Source of the DNA: JACDAS01 sp046262415 | GTDB taxonomy: Bacteria > Actinomycetota > Thermoleophilia > Gaiellales > Gaiellaceae | Reading direction: 5' to 3' | Assembly (NCBI GenBank): GCA_046262415.1 | Contig: JBHEMU010000195.1 | Span: forward strand, 1-34,347 | DNA length: 34,347 nt | Shown: positions 22,222 through 29,843 of the stretch, piece after piece | How positions within the stretch are numbered: position 1 is the stretch's first letter | Layout: the number at the start of each line of letters is the position of its first letter | Notes under the pieces: generated by a model | The model's input: the letters and a program-made list of their open reading frames with translations, nothing else | The model's database searches: none | Told to the model about the DNA's origin: nothing | Program-made: the position numbers and the translations under genes

Positions 22222-23181
22222 ATGAACCGGTTCACCCCGTGGCGGCTGCGCACCCTCGTCCTGCCGCTGGCAGCGCTCGCGCTCGCGACCGCTGCCTTCG
22301 TCTCTCCCGCAGCCGCAGGCGCGTCTGTCGGCCCCGGCGCCGGGGTTTGCAGCGCCGATTTCAGCAGCCTCGCCTCTCTGACTGCGTCTGGCGCCGACTC
22401 CGCGCGCGGCGCCGGCGGCGAGGTCGTGAAGGAGCCGACCCTCAACGAGACGTACGAGGAGCTGCCGTCGAGCGCAAAGGGCAAGGGCGGGCCGTCGTTT
22501 CGCACGACGGTGCCCGTGTACTTCCACGTCGTGCACGCCGGGGGCGTCGGCAACGTCTCGCAGACCGTCGTCAACGAGCAGATGAACGTGCTCAACCTGG
22601 CGTTCGGCGGGTTCTACGGCGGCGTCAACTCCGGCTTCAGGTTCAAGCTTGCCGGCGTCACGCGCACGGACAACGCCGCCTGGCACTCCGCGGGTCCGGG
22701 CACGGCGGCGGAGCGGGCGATGAAGCAAACTCTCCGCCGCGGCGGCTGGGGGGCGCTCAACCTCTACGCGACGACCGCCGGGGCCTACCTCGGGTGGGCG
22801 TACTTTCCGGGTCTTCCGGACTCGCGTCAGTACCTCGACGGGATCGTCGTCGACTGGGAGTCGATGCCGAGAGCATCGTCGCGCTACGCCGGCCAGTACG
22901 ACCTCGGCCAGACCGCGACGCATGAGGTCGGGCACTGGATCCACCTGCACCACGTCTTCAACGGCGGCTGCAACAACTGGGGCGACTACGTCGCAGACAC
23001 TCCCCCGCAGCTGACCGCGACGCGGGGCTGTCCCCAGGGCCAGGACAGCTGCCGGGAGGCTGGGCTCGATTCGATCCACAACTACATGGACTACTCGTAC
23101 GACAGCTGCTACAACCAGTTCACGGCTGGACAGGCCGCGCGGATGCAGGACTCGTGGCTCCACTTCCGCGCCGGCCGGTAA
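22222..23181 (+). CDS. Secreted zinc metalloprotease, M43 (pappalysin/cytophagalysin)-like
   Basis: A 319-aa exported protein. A signal peptide (about residues 1-33, ending SPAAAGA) is followed by a propeptide-like region and a metzincin catalytic domain. The zinc site HEVGHWIHLHH (about 234-244) fits HExxHxxGxxH-type spacing with an Ile/His variation of the glycine position; the Met-turn is NYMDYSYDSCYNQFT near 287. VPVYFHVVH near residue 95 and QMNVLNLAFGG are typical M43 features, and paired Cys (GGCNNW, RGC, DSC, DSC) suggest disulfides. It diverges from the S8 protease gene, making a two-protease secreted locus inside the pilus cluster. Confidence 0.9.
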   Translation: MNRFTPWRLRTLVLPLAALALATAAFVSPAAAGASVGPGAGVCSADFSSLASLTASGADSARGAGGEVVKEPTLNETYEELPSSAKGKGGPSFRTTVPVYFHVVHAGGVGNVSQTVVNEQMNVLNLAFGGFYGGVNSGFRFKLAGVTRTDNAAWHSAGPGTAAERAMKQTLRRGGWGALNLYATTAGAYLGWAYFPGLPDSRQYLDGIVVDWESMPRASSRYAGQYDLGQTATHEVGHWIHLHHVFNGGCNNWGDYVADTPPQLTATRGCPQGQDSCREAGLDSIHNYMDYSYDSCYNQFTAGQAARMQDSWLHFRAGR

Positions 23182-23205
23182 GACGCGGGAGCAAACCTGC
23201 TCGCA

Positions 23206-23238
23206 GGGCAGGTACCGGCCACTCGCCGGTGCCTGCCC
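23206..23238. terminator. Bidirectional hairpin terminator
   Basis: GGGCAGGTACCGGC and GCCGGTGCCTGCCC form a 14-bp stem (one G-U) with loop CACTC, placed between the convergent metalloprotease and pilD genes. It can serve both strands; no U-tract. Confidence 0.65.
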
Positions 23239-23256
23239 CCCGTCAGCCGACGGGCC

Positions 23257-24003
23257 TCAGAGCAGCGTCAGGTACGCGTCGAGGAGCGCATCGCCGAGGA
23301 AGAGGGCGACGATCGCACCGAACGAGAGGAACGGCGCGAAGGGGAGCGCCAGCTTCCGGGCGGCGGAGCCGTGCCGGGCGAGGAGCACAACGGCCGGAAC
23401 GAGCGCCGCGAGCATCCCGAGCATGAGCGCCACCGGAACGGTCCTGCCGAGCATTGCCCCCAGCAGCAGGGCCAGCTTCACATCCCCCATCCCCATGCCG
23501 CGCGGATACACGAGTGCGGCCACCAGGAGGAAGAGCGCCGCCCCGAAGCCCCCGATCGCCCACTCGGGGCTGGGAGAGATCGCGGTCTGGGCCGCGAGCA
23601 CGACTGCGGCCGCGGGGAGGACGATCCGGTTCGGCACGATCCTGTGCTTGAGGTCGATTGCGGAGATGACCACGAGCATGGCGCAGAAGAGTCCCGCGAC
23701 CGCGGCCCGGGGCGTGAGTCCGAATGCCAGCACGCAGGCCGCGAGCAGGAGTGCCGTCACCAACTCGACGAGCGGGTAGACGATCCCGATCGGCGAGCGG
23801 CAGGAGCGGCAGCGGCCGCGCAGGAGCAGGTAGCTCAGCACCGGCAGGTTGTCGTACCAGGCGATCGCCGTCTCGCAGCCCGGGCACGCCGAGCGGGGAG
23901 TGACGACAGAGCGCCTGAGCGGCAGGCGCGCGGCGACGACGTTCAGGAAGCTGCCGAGCGCGAGTCCGGGGGCGAGGGTGAAGGCGGCGAGGGCAACGGT
24001 CAT
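23257..24003 (-). CDS. pilD: Prepilin peptidase (leader peptidase/N-methyltransferase) PilD
   Basis: A 248-aa polytopic aspartic protease that cleaves and N-methylates prepilins. The N-terminal part has GSFLNVVAARLP (about residues 18-29), then the zinc-binding pairs CPGC and CRSC around WYDNLPVLSYL, the methyltransferase domain. The catalytic aspartates are in AIDLKHRIVPN (near 135) and GMGMGDVKLALLLG (near 185). About seven to eight membrane helices. The ATG at 24003 is preferred to in-frame starts at 24015 and 24027, because those overlap or precede the predicted transcription start set by the sigma-28-like box. Confidence 0.93.
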   Translation of the reverse strand: MTVALAAFTLAPGLALGSFLNVVAARLPLRRSVVTPRSACPGCETAIAWYDNLPVLSYLLLRGRCRSCRSPIGIVYPLVELVTALLLAACVLAFGLTPRAAVAGLFCAMLVVISAIDLKHRIVPNRIVLPAAAVVLAAQTAISPSPEWAIGGFGAALFLLVAALVYPRGMGMGDVKLALLLGAMLGRTVPVALMLGMLAALVPAVVLLARHGSAARKLALPFAPFLSFGAIVALFLGDALLDAYLTLL

Positions 24004-24017
24004 CTGGCTCGCCATTC

Positions 24018-24045
24018 CTATCGGCACGGGTGCCCCCGGAGTTGA
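24018..24045 (-). promoter_or_regulatory. Sigma-28-like promoter of pilD
   Basis: Minus strand: TCAA (24045-24042), 16 nt, GCCGATAG (24025-24018), then 14 nt to the ATG at 24003. Confidence 0.6.
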
Positions 24046-24147
24046 GTCACAGCTCGAATCAGGCCGCTCGCGGCGGGAGCAGGCCGTTCAGGTCGTGCAG
24101 TCAGGCGGACGTGTGTGTTCGACCGGCGACGCCGGGGAACGACGTCC

Positions 24148-25605
24148 TCAGCCGCTCCAGGTCCCGGGCAGGAGCGTGGCCTCGTTGCCGCTCTGCTCCG
24201 CCGGCATGCCCTCGGCGAGCGTGTTGAACGGGAGGTACTTGCCCTGCGACGAGTTCTGAAGGTTGAGGTTGTTCGTGATGATCGGCCCCTGCCACTTGAC
24301 CGACTGCTCGATCGTGGTGTCGGTCGTGGCGTACGCCGCGCCCTGGAACTGCACGCTCTGCCGCATCAGCAGGTCGGGGGTGAAGTTCGTGCCGGCGGCG
24401 ATCCAGGCCAGGAGCTTCACCTCGGGATCCCAGGCGGCCGTCCCGTAGTCGCAGTTGCCTGCGAGGCGCTTCGCGCAGATGTTCAGGGAGTTCCCGAAGT
24501 CGATCTTGCCGGCGGCGTAGATCGTCCCGCGGCCGGAGTAGAGCACCTTGGCGTCGGAGTTGACCACGATGTTGCCGTCGAAGAAGACGACGCCCTTGAT
24601 GACGAACTCTCCCGTGCCGGCGTTGTAGGCGATCCGGCCGAGGACGGTGCTGCCGACGCTGACGGTGCAGTCGTAGCTGGTCACGAAGGGGTCGACGTCG
24701 GGCAGGCTGCGGTTCTGATCCAGGTCGTTGTCGAAGCCCCCCGGGAACGAGCCGCTCGAGCACGCGTGCTTGGGCCCGGGCTTCGCGTTCGCGTACCAGA
24801 AGGGCACGTCGATCGGCGGCTTCGTGATCGACGCGACCACTCTGTCCTGCGCGGTCGCCCACACCCGGTGGCTGGCCGTGCAGGGGAATGTGAAGTTCCC
24901 GGTGTTGTAGCGGCAGCCGGTACCTACGTGCAGCTGCGGCAGCTGTGCGGCGACCGAGCCGATCATGGCGGTCTGGCTGACAGTGATCCTCCTGCCCACG
25001 GTCAGCGGGGACGCCGAGGGAAGGACCTGCGCCGTGTTGCTCAGGCACAGGTCGCCGGTGATGAACATCGGCTCGGCGAGCAGGACCGAGTTCTGAAGGT
25101 TCACGCAGACGCCGGTGCGGTTGTCGACGAAGAGGTAGCCCCAGGCCGGATTCCCCCCGACCGTCGCGCCGCTGGCACCGACCCGCGCCTGCTGAGAGAC
25201 GACGCGCACGCGGTCGCCCTTGCCGGCCGGATTCTTGACCGTGCCGCGGCCGTAGATCGTCCACGTCGCGTTGACGCTGTCCCAGCTCCCCCACCATTCG
25301 ACCTTGCCGCCCGGGTACGTCGTCGCGTCCACTCCGGGGCTGGCGGAGGTGGGCAGCGACGAGGCGAGGGCCGGGTCCTCCACGCTCGAGAGGATCGAGA
25401 AGGCGGTGCTGAAGCCTGTCTCGGCGAGCCCGAACGCCTTCTGATCGGCGAGGGCCGTGGTGCTGCTGTTCGCGTTGCCCGTCGAGTAGTACGTGACGGA
25501 CGCGCCGACGATCCCGAGGATGAGCATGAACTGCACCACCATGATCAGGGCAATCCCGCGCTCATCGCGCAGGCGGCGGCCCAGGGCGGAGGCGAAGGCG
25601 CTCAC
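24148..25605 (-). CDS. PilX-like pilus assembly protein
   Basis: A 485-aa protein with a PilX-type N-terminus: ALGRRLRDERGIALIMVVQFMLILGIVG (about residues 7-35), a pilin-like leader with one membrane helix ending in an extracytoplasmic domain. The helix continues YYSTGNANSSTTALADQKAFGLAETGFSTA, typical of PilX N-terminal domains. The rest is a long beta-rich region with repeated turns (LLAEPMFITGDLCLSNTAQV, GRIAYNAGTGEFVIKGVVFFDGNIVV), resembling right-handed beta-helix proteins. Acts probably as a large minor pilin or tip adhesin. GTG start, 7 nt after the sigma-28-like box; upstream in-frame sequence overlaps the promoter. Confidence 0.85.
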   Translation of the reverse strand: MSAFASALGRRLRDERGIALIMVVQFMLILGIVGASVTYYSTGNANSSTTALADQKAFGLAETGFSTAFSILSSVEDPALASSLPTSASPGVDATTYPGGKVEWWGSWDSVNATWTIYGRGTVKNPAGKGDRVRVVSQQARVGASGATVGGNPAWGYLFVDNRTGVCVNLQNSVLLAEPMFITGDLCLSNTAQVLPSASPLTVGRRITVSQTAMIGSVAAQLPQLHVGTGCRYNTGNFTFPCTASHRVWATAQDRVVASITKPPIDVPFWYANAKPGPKHACSSGSFPGGFDNDLDQNRSLPDVDPFVTSYDCTVSVGSTVLGRIAYNAGTGEFVIKGVVFFDGNIVVNSDAKVLYSGRGTIYAAGKIDFGNSLNICAKRLAGNCDYGTAAWDPEVKLLAWIAAGTNFTPDLLMRQSVQFQGAAYATTDTTIEQSVKWQGPIITNNLNLQNSSQGKYLPFNTLAEGMPAEQSGNEATLLPGTWSG

Positions 25606-25612
25606 GGTACGG

Positions 25613-25640
25613 GTATCGGCCTCGCCGACGTCCGGCCTGA
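25613..25640 (-). promoter_or_regulatory. Sigma-28-like promoter of the PilX-like gene
   Basis: Minus strand: TCAG (25640-25637), 16 nt, GCCGATAC (25620-25613), 7 nt to the GTG at 25605. Geometry is identical to the pilC promoter. Confidence 0.65.
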
Positions 25641-25673
25641 GTGCCGCTTCCCTCGAACGGGGGAGCGAGGCGG

Positions 25674-26237
25674 TCACCCGCGGGACGTGTTCCGCGCGAC
25701 GATGTCGTCGACGAGCTCGTAGGTCTGGTGGGCCGGCGACGTCCCTCTGAGGTTGACGGGAAGGTTGACGTGGAGGATTCCGCGCGCGGTCATCGTCGCC
25801 GACGAGTAGCTGAAGATGTTGGCTGTGATCAGGTAGTCGACCAGCCGGGGGCCCGTGGTCAGGCAGCTCGTCCCGACGGCGCGGTAGAGCCCGTAGCGCG
25901 CGGTGTCGACCGGGGTCGTGCACCAGGTGACGTCGCCGGTGCCGCTCGGACAGCGCTCGCCCAGCGTCATGGTGATCGAGGAGGTGGACCCCGTCGGGGT
26001 GATCGCGCTGGCGCAGTGCGCCTCCCGCCGGATCTTGTCGAGCGCGAGCAGGGCGTTCTGCTGGGCCTTGAAGCGGTTGTTCGCCTCGATCTCCGCGGTG
26101 GAGGCCGACACGAAGAGCGCCGTCATCGACCCTAGGATCGTCCCGAGCACGACGAGGACGATCAACAGCTCGACGACCGTGTAGCCACCCTGCGCCCGGC
26201 CGCCGCGGCGCGCGAGCGTCCGCAGTCGGCGGGTCAT
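25674..26237 (-). CDS. Minor type IV prepilin, PilW-like
   Basis: A 187-aa prepilin. The basic leader MTRRLRTLARRGGRAQGG is followed by YTVVELLIVLVVLGTILG, with cleavage expected at G/Y and Glu at mature position 5. The helix runs on through SASTAEIEANNRFKAQQNALLALDKIRREA, a PilW/PulJ-like feature. The globular part has Cys in ERCPSG, TWC, SC. ATG overlaps the stop of the PASTA gene (ATGA), so both are translated from one message. Confidence 0.88.
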   Translation of the reverse strand: MTRRLRTLARRGGRAQGGYTVVELLIVLVVLGTILGSMTALFVSASTAEIEANNRFKAQQNALLALDKIRREAHCASAITPTGSTSSITMTLGERCPSGTGDVTWCTTPVDTARYGLYRAVGTSCLTTGPRLVDYLITANIFSYSSATMTARGILHVNLPVNLRGTSPAHQTYELVDDIVARNTSRG

Positions 26238-27115
26238 CGGGACTTCGCGCGCACCTCGGCGAGCGCCTTCCGGGCGACCGCCTCGCTCGCGGAGCCGACG
26301 CCCCAGAGCTTCTGCACGCGCTCGTCGACGCGGATGAGGAGCTCGAGCGCCTCATCGCCGTGCCACCAGCCGAAGCGGGCGCCGTAGACGATCCAGGCGT
26401 GCTGGTAGGACCAGTGGTCGAGGTTCGCGTCCGTGCGAGTCCGGTGCCGCTCGACCCAGGAGCCGAGGAGCTTCGCGCGGCGCGGCAGCGTCATCTCGTC
26501 GAGCGGCTCGGCGGGTGCACCCGGCGCGACGAACGCGGGCGGGCGGGTCCGGGGCTTGTCGGGCTTCGCCACCGGCCTGCGGGCGGCCACCTTGCCGGCC
26601 CCGTACTTCGGAGCGGCCGGCCGGGACGCCGGCTGGCGGGTCGCGGGTACCTTGCTGCCCGCGTGCGTGGGCCGGGCGGGGCGCGGCCTCGCCGGGGCCG
26701 GGAGCTCGACCACGGTGCCCTCGTAGGGGGCGAAGTTCTCGGGGGTGCCGTGCTCGGCGTAGTCGGCGTTGCGCCGCAGCCGCAGGATGATCGTCGGCAC
26801 GCCGTTGTCGATCACGTGCGTGCCCGCGACCGGCTGCTGGCTGACGACGAGGTTGGCGGCGAAGCCGAGGACGTCGCCCTCGACGCGCCAGGCGAAGCCC
26901 TTCTCCTCGAGCATGCCCTTGGCGAAGACGTAGGCCTGGCCGGTGACGTCCGGCACGCGCACGACCTCGGGGCCGGTCGCGGCGGACGGGCTCACCGGCT
27001 GCGGCGCCTTGGACTGCTGGACGGCGGCGAACGCGATCGCGGCGCTCGTCGAGAGGGCCACGACGACGCCGGCGGCGAAGAGGCGGGGCGTCAGGGATGC
27101 GATCCGGTTGCTCAT
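26234..27115 (-). CDS. PASTA-domain membrane protein in a pilin operon
   Basis: A 293-aa protein: membrane anchor or signal (about residues 10-31), one PASTA domain (about 50-113: VVRVPDVTGQAYVFAKGML, GDVLGFAANLVVSQQPVAGTHV, VPTIILRL), a Pro/Ala/Arg-rich linker (about 135-200) and a helical C-terminal domain with LPRRAKLLGSWVERHR and WSYQHAWIVYGARFGWWHG. PASTA domains bind muropeptides and crosslinked peptidoglycan in Ser/Thr kinases and PBPs; no kinase is attached here. Operon with the PilW-like prepilin. A wall-anchoring role for the pilus is inference. Confidence 0.82.
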   Translation of the reverse strand: MSNRIASLTPRLFAAGVVVALSTSAAIAFAAVQQSKAPQPVSPSAATGPEVVRVPDVTGQAYVFAKGMLEEKGFAWRVEGDVLGFAANLVVSQQPVAGTHVIDNGVPTIILRLRRNADYAEHGTPENFAPYEGTVVELPAPARPRPARPTHAGSKVPATRQPASRPAAPKYGAGKVAARRPVAKPDKPRTRPPAFVAPGAPAEPLDEMTLPRRAKLLGSWVERHRTRTDANLDHWSYQHAWIVYGARFGWWHGDEALELLIRVDERVQKLWGVGSASEAVARKALAEVRAKSR

Positions 27116-27125
27116 TCTTGAAGAC

Positions 27126-27153
27126 CTTTCGGCAGAAATGCGGTTCGAGTTGA
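27126..27153 (-). promoter_or_regulatory. Sigma-28-like promoter of the PASTA/PilW-like operon
   Basis: Minus strand: TCAA (27153-27150), 16 nt, GCCGAAAG (27133-27126), 10 nt to the ATG. One mismatch in the heptamer. Confidence 0.5.
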
Positions 27154-27160
27154 GGGGCTG

Positions 27161-28489
27161 CTAGAAGGCGATGTGGACGTGCTGGCCGTGGTTGCCGATC
27201 GGGCCGATCTCGTTCCCGTGCTTGATCCCGCCGAGCGGGTCGTGGAAGAGCTCGGTCAGCTTCGCGCCGAAGGTCGACTTGGCCCAGAGGTAGAAGGCGG
27301 CCATCTGCTCGGCGCTGCCGGTGATGTCGGCGCCGCGGTTGATGCCGGTGCCTGGGTAGAGCTGGTAGTGGAAGGAGCCGCTCGTGTGCACCGGGTCGAT
27401 CGAGTCGTAAAGCGTGTTCTCGCCCACGCGGAGGCCCATGCGGCGGGCCTGCTCGAGCGCGGTCGCGAGCCACGTCAGCTGCTCCTGCGTGCCGGCGTAG
27501 CCGACGAAGAGGGAGGCCGGAACGGTGCCGACCGGCGCGCCCGGCTGGACGAGCTGGACGGCGACCGGCTCCTCGCTGGTCGCGGTGACGGAGGGGAGGG
27601 GTCGATCGGCCCAGCGGAAGCCGGTGCCGGCGAACGCGCGGAACCATTCCTCGTCCTGCGGGGAGCTCGTCGCCGGCTCGAGCGCGAGGCCGAGCTGCGG
27701 CGAGTCGACCGTGCCGGTCTTGCCCACGAGCCCGACGAGAGTGCCGGCCGTGAGGCTCGCGCCGGGGGTCACTGCCGCGTCGACGTAGGCGAGATGGCAG
27801 TACGTCCAGCTGCGGCCGTCGGCCGTGGCGAGCGTGAGCCCGAAGCCGCACTCGCCGTCCGGAGAGGTTGAGGTCGACGCGACGGTGCCGTCCGCGAGCG
27901 CGTAGACGAGGGTGCCGGCGGGGGCTGCGATCGCGGCGGCGGAGCTGCCGGCCCTGGGTGCGTCGACGGAGACCGTGGCGGGTGCGCCCCCGACGGGGAA
28001 GACGTGGTCGCCCGAGAAACGGGGCCCGACGAGCAGGTGCTCGGCGCCGGGGGAGGCCGGTGTGACCTGGGAGGCCGACGCGACGCGGAGTCGACCTGCG
28101 CGCACCCGCTCGAGCTGCTCCCTCGCTGCGGCCAGCTCCTGCCGCAGGCCGTCTGCCCGCGCCCGCAGCCCCGCGAGGGCGGCTGCCTTCTGGACGGCCT
28201 GCCGGCGGACCACGAGCCGCTCCGCGATCAGACCGTCGCTTCCGGAGCGCTCGACGAGCGCCGCCGTGGCCTGCGACACGACGCGCTTCCGGGCGAGAGT
28301 GGCCGCAAGGGACGCGCGCAGCCGATCGACCCGCCGCTTCGCTGCTGCGAGATCCAGCTCCGGCTCCTCGGCCTGCGCGCGCGTCTGCTCCACGGTCGAC
28401 GCGTTGGGGACGACGATGAACGTGTCGCCGCTGGCGATCCCGGCACTTCCGAGGAGCGCGAGGGCGGATGTGGCGAGCAGGCGCCTCAT
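27161..28489 (-). CDS. Exported cell-wall hydrolase-like protein: coiled coil, degenerate M23, M15-like domain
   Basis: A 442-aa exported protein. Signal peptide (1-21), coiled coil (about 40-135, rich in Arg/Ala/Leu heptads), an M23/LytM-like domain (about 155-270: APAGTLVYALADGTVAST, WTYCHLAYVD, LVGLVGKTGT) and a C-terminal M15-like domain (about 310-442). In the M23 part the HxxxD and HxH zinc ligands are lost (QLGLAL replaces HLHFE), so it should be inactive, as in EnvC-type regulators. The M15-like part keeps SFHYQLYPGTGINRGADI and the final HVHIAF, consistent with a zinc His-Asp-His set. ATG overlaps the pilT2 stop (ATGA). Confidence 0.8.
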   Translation of the reverse strand: MRRLLATSALALLGSAGIASGDTFIVVPNASTVEQTRAQAEEPELDLAAAKRRVDRLRASLAATLARKRVVSQATAALVERSGSDGLIAERLVVRRQAVQKAAALAGLRARADGLRQELAAAREQLERVRAGRLRVASASQVTPASPGAEHLLVGPRFSGDHVFPVGGAPATVSVDAPRAGSSAAAIAAPAGTLVYALADGTVASTSTSPDGECGFGLTLATADGRSWTYCHLAYVDAAVTPGASLTAGTLVGLVGKTGTVDSPQLGLALEPATSSPQDEEWFRAFAGTGFRWADRPLPSVTATSEEPVAVQLVQPGAPVGTVPASLFVGYAGTQEQLTWLATALEQARRMGLRVGENTLYDSIDPVHTSGSFHYQLYPGTGINRGADITGSAEQMAAFYLWAKSTFGAKLTELFHDPLGGIKHGNEIGPIGNHGQHVHIAF

Positions 28490-29676
28490 CCGTCGCGCCC
28501 GACGACTCGGAGGCCGAACGCGGTCGGCTCGGCCGGAGTGATGTCGACGACCGTGTCCCGGACGCCGCCGCTGGCGGCGGCGAGCCGGTGCGCGGCGACG
28601 GCCTGCTCCTTGAGCGCCAGGTCGAGTGCGACGAGGAAGTTGTGGCGGTTCGTGGCTGCATTCGCAGCGGTCTCGTTGTCGACCTGTCCCGAGAGGACGA
28701 GGTCGATGAGAGCGCCCTTGAAGGTCTGCATGCCGAAGAAGGCGCCCGCGGCGATCGCGTCCGAGACCTCGTCGGCGCGGTCCTCGCGGATCAGGTCCTT
28801 GACGCGCGCGTTCGCCACCATCACCTCGACGGCGGCGACCCGCCCTCCGCCGACCTTCGGCAGCAGCCGCTGGCTGATCACGCCGCGAAGCACGCCGGCG
28901 AGGATCGAGCGGACGGCGGGCTGCTTGATGCCGGGAAAGAACTCGACGAGGCGACCGAGCGTCTCGGCCGCGTCGACCGTGTGGAGCGTCGAGAAGACGA
29001 GGTGTCCCGACTCGGCGGCTTGCAGCGCGGTCTGCGCGGTCTCCGCGTCGCGGAGCTCGCCGATCAGGATCACGTCGGGGTCCTGCCGCATCGCACGCCG
29101 GAGAGCCTGCTCGAACGATTCCGTGTCGAGGCCCACCTCGCGCTGGCTGACGATGCACTGATCGTCGGAGTGGAGGATCTCGATCGGGTCCTCGATCGTG
29201 ATGATGTGCTGGCGGCGCGTGCGGTTGATGTGCCTGAGCATCGACGCGAGCGTCGTCGTCTTGCCGGAGCCGGTGGCCCCCGTGACGAGGATCAACCCGC
29301 GGTGCTCCTCGGCGAGCCGGGCGACGCCGTCGGGGAGGTTGAGATCCTGGAACGTCGGCACGGTCCTGGGAATCACGCGGAAGGCGAGCGAGATCGAGCC
29401 GCGCTGCCGGAAGCCGTTGACACGGAAGCGCGGCAGGCCCTCGACGGAATAGGCCAGGTCGAGGTCGCCGGTCGCCTGGAAGCTCTCGAGGCGGCCCGGA
29501 CTCGCCCCCGTGACGGTGCGCAGAGCCGCCTCGAGCTCCGCGTCGCCGAGCACGCCGAAGTTCTCGAGCGGGGTCACCTGACCGTCGTGGCGGACCATCG
29601 GCGGGCGGCCGAGCTTGAGGTGGATGTCCGTCGCCTCGAGCTCGACGGCGGTGTGGAGGAGCAGGTGCAGGTCCAT
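28486..29676 (-). CDS. pilT: Second PilT-family ATPase (PilT2/PilU-like)
   Basis: A 396-aa retraction-type ATPase. ATDIHLKLGRPPMVRHDG opens the N-terminal domain; Walker A is GATGSGKTTT near residue 130, then the Asp box TIEDPIEILH, Walker B DPDVILIGELRD and His box STLHTVDA. The AIRNLIRE element that is needed for retraction in PilT is altered to ARVKDLIRED, unlike the other PilT at 15549. The extra ~25 C-terminal residues are not typical. It could be a PilU-like accessory motor. Operon with the wall-hydrolase-like gene. Confidence 0.93.
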   Translation of the reverse strand: MDLHLLLHTAVELEATDIHLKLGRPPMVRHDGQVTPLENFGVLGDAELEAALRTVTGASPGRLESFQATGDLDLAYSVEGLPRFRVNGFRQRGSISLAFRVIPRTVPTFQDLNLPDGVARLAEEHRGLILVTGATGSGKTTTLASMLRHINRTRRQHIITIEDPIEILHSDDQCIVSQREVGLDTESFEQALRRAMRQDPDVILIGELRDAETAQTALQAAESGHLVFSTLHTVDAAETLGRLVEFFPGIKQPAVRSILAGVLRGVISQRLLPKVGGGRVAAVEVMVANARVKDLIREDRADEVSDAIAAGAFFGMQTFKGALIDLVLSGQVDNETAANAATNRHNFLVALDLALKEQAVAAHRLAAASGGVRDTVVDITPAEPTAFGLRVVGRDG

Positions 29677-29689
29677 GGCGGCTTGCTTG

Positions 29690-29717
29690 ACATCGGCCGG
29701 CAGGCCCAGGTTCTTTA
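29690..29717 (-). promoter_or_regulatory. Sigma-28-like promoter of pilT2, proximal copy
   Basis: Minus strand: TAAA (29717-29714), 16 nt, GCCGATGT (29697-29690), 13 nt to the ATG at 29676. Confidence 0.5.
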
Positions 29718-29772
29718 GGGCGACGGGCCCGGAAGCCGTGCACCGGTAGCCTCGAGGCCGTGAAGGTCGATG

Positions 29773-29800
29773 ACATCGGCCGGCAGGCCCCGGTTCTTTA
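29773..29800 (-). promoter_or_regulatory. Sigma-28-like promoter of pilT2, distal duplicated copy
   Basis: Identical boxes TAAA-N16-GCCGATGT in the second repeat copy, 83 nt further upstream. It would give a leadered transcript about 83 nt longer than the proximal one. Confidence 0.4.
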
Positions 29801-29843
29801 GGGCGAACGGGCCCGGAAGCCGTGCCCCGGTAGCCTCGAGGCC

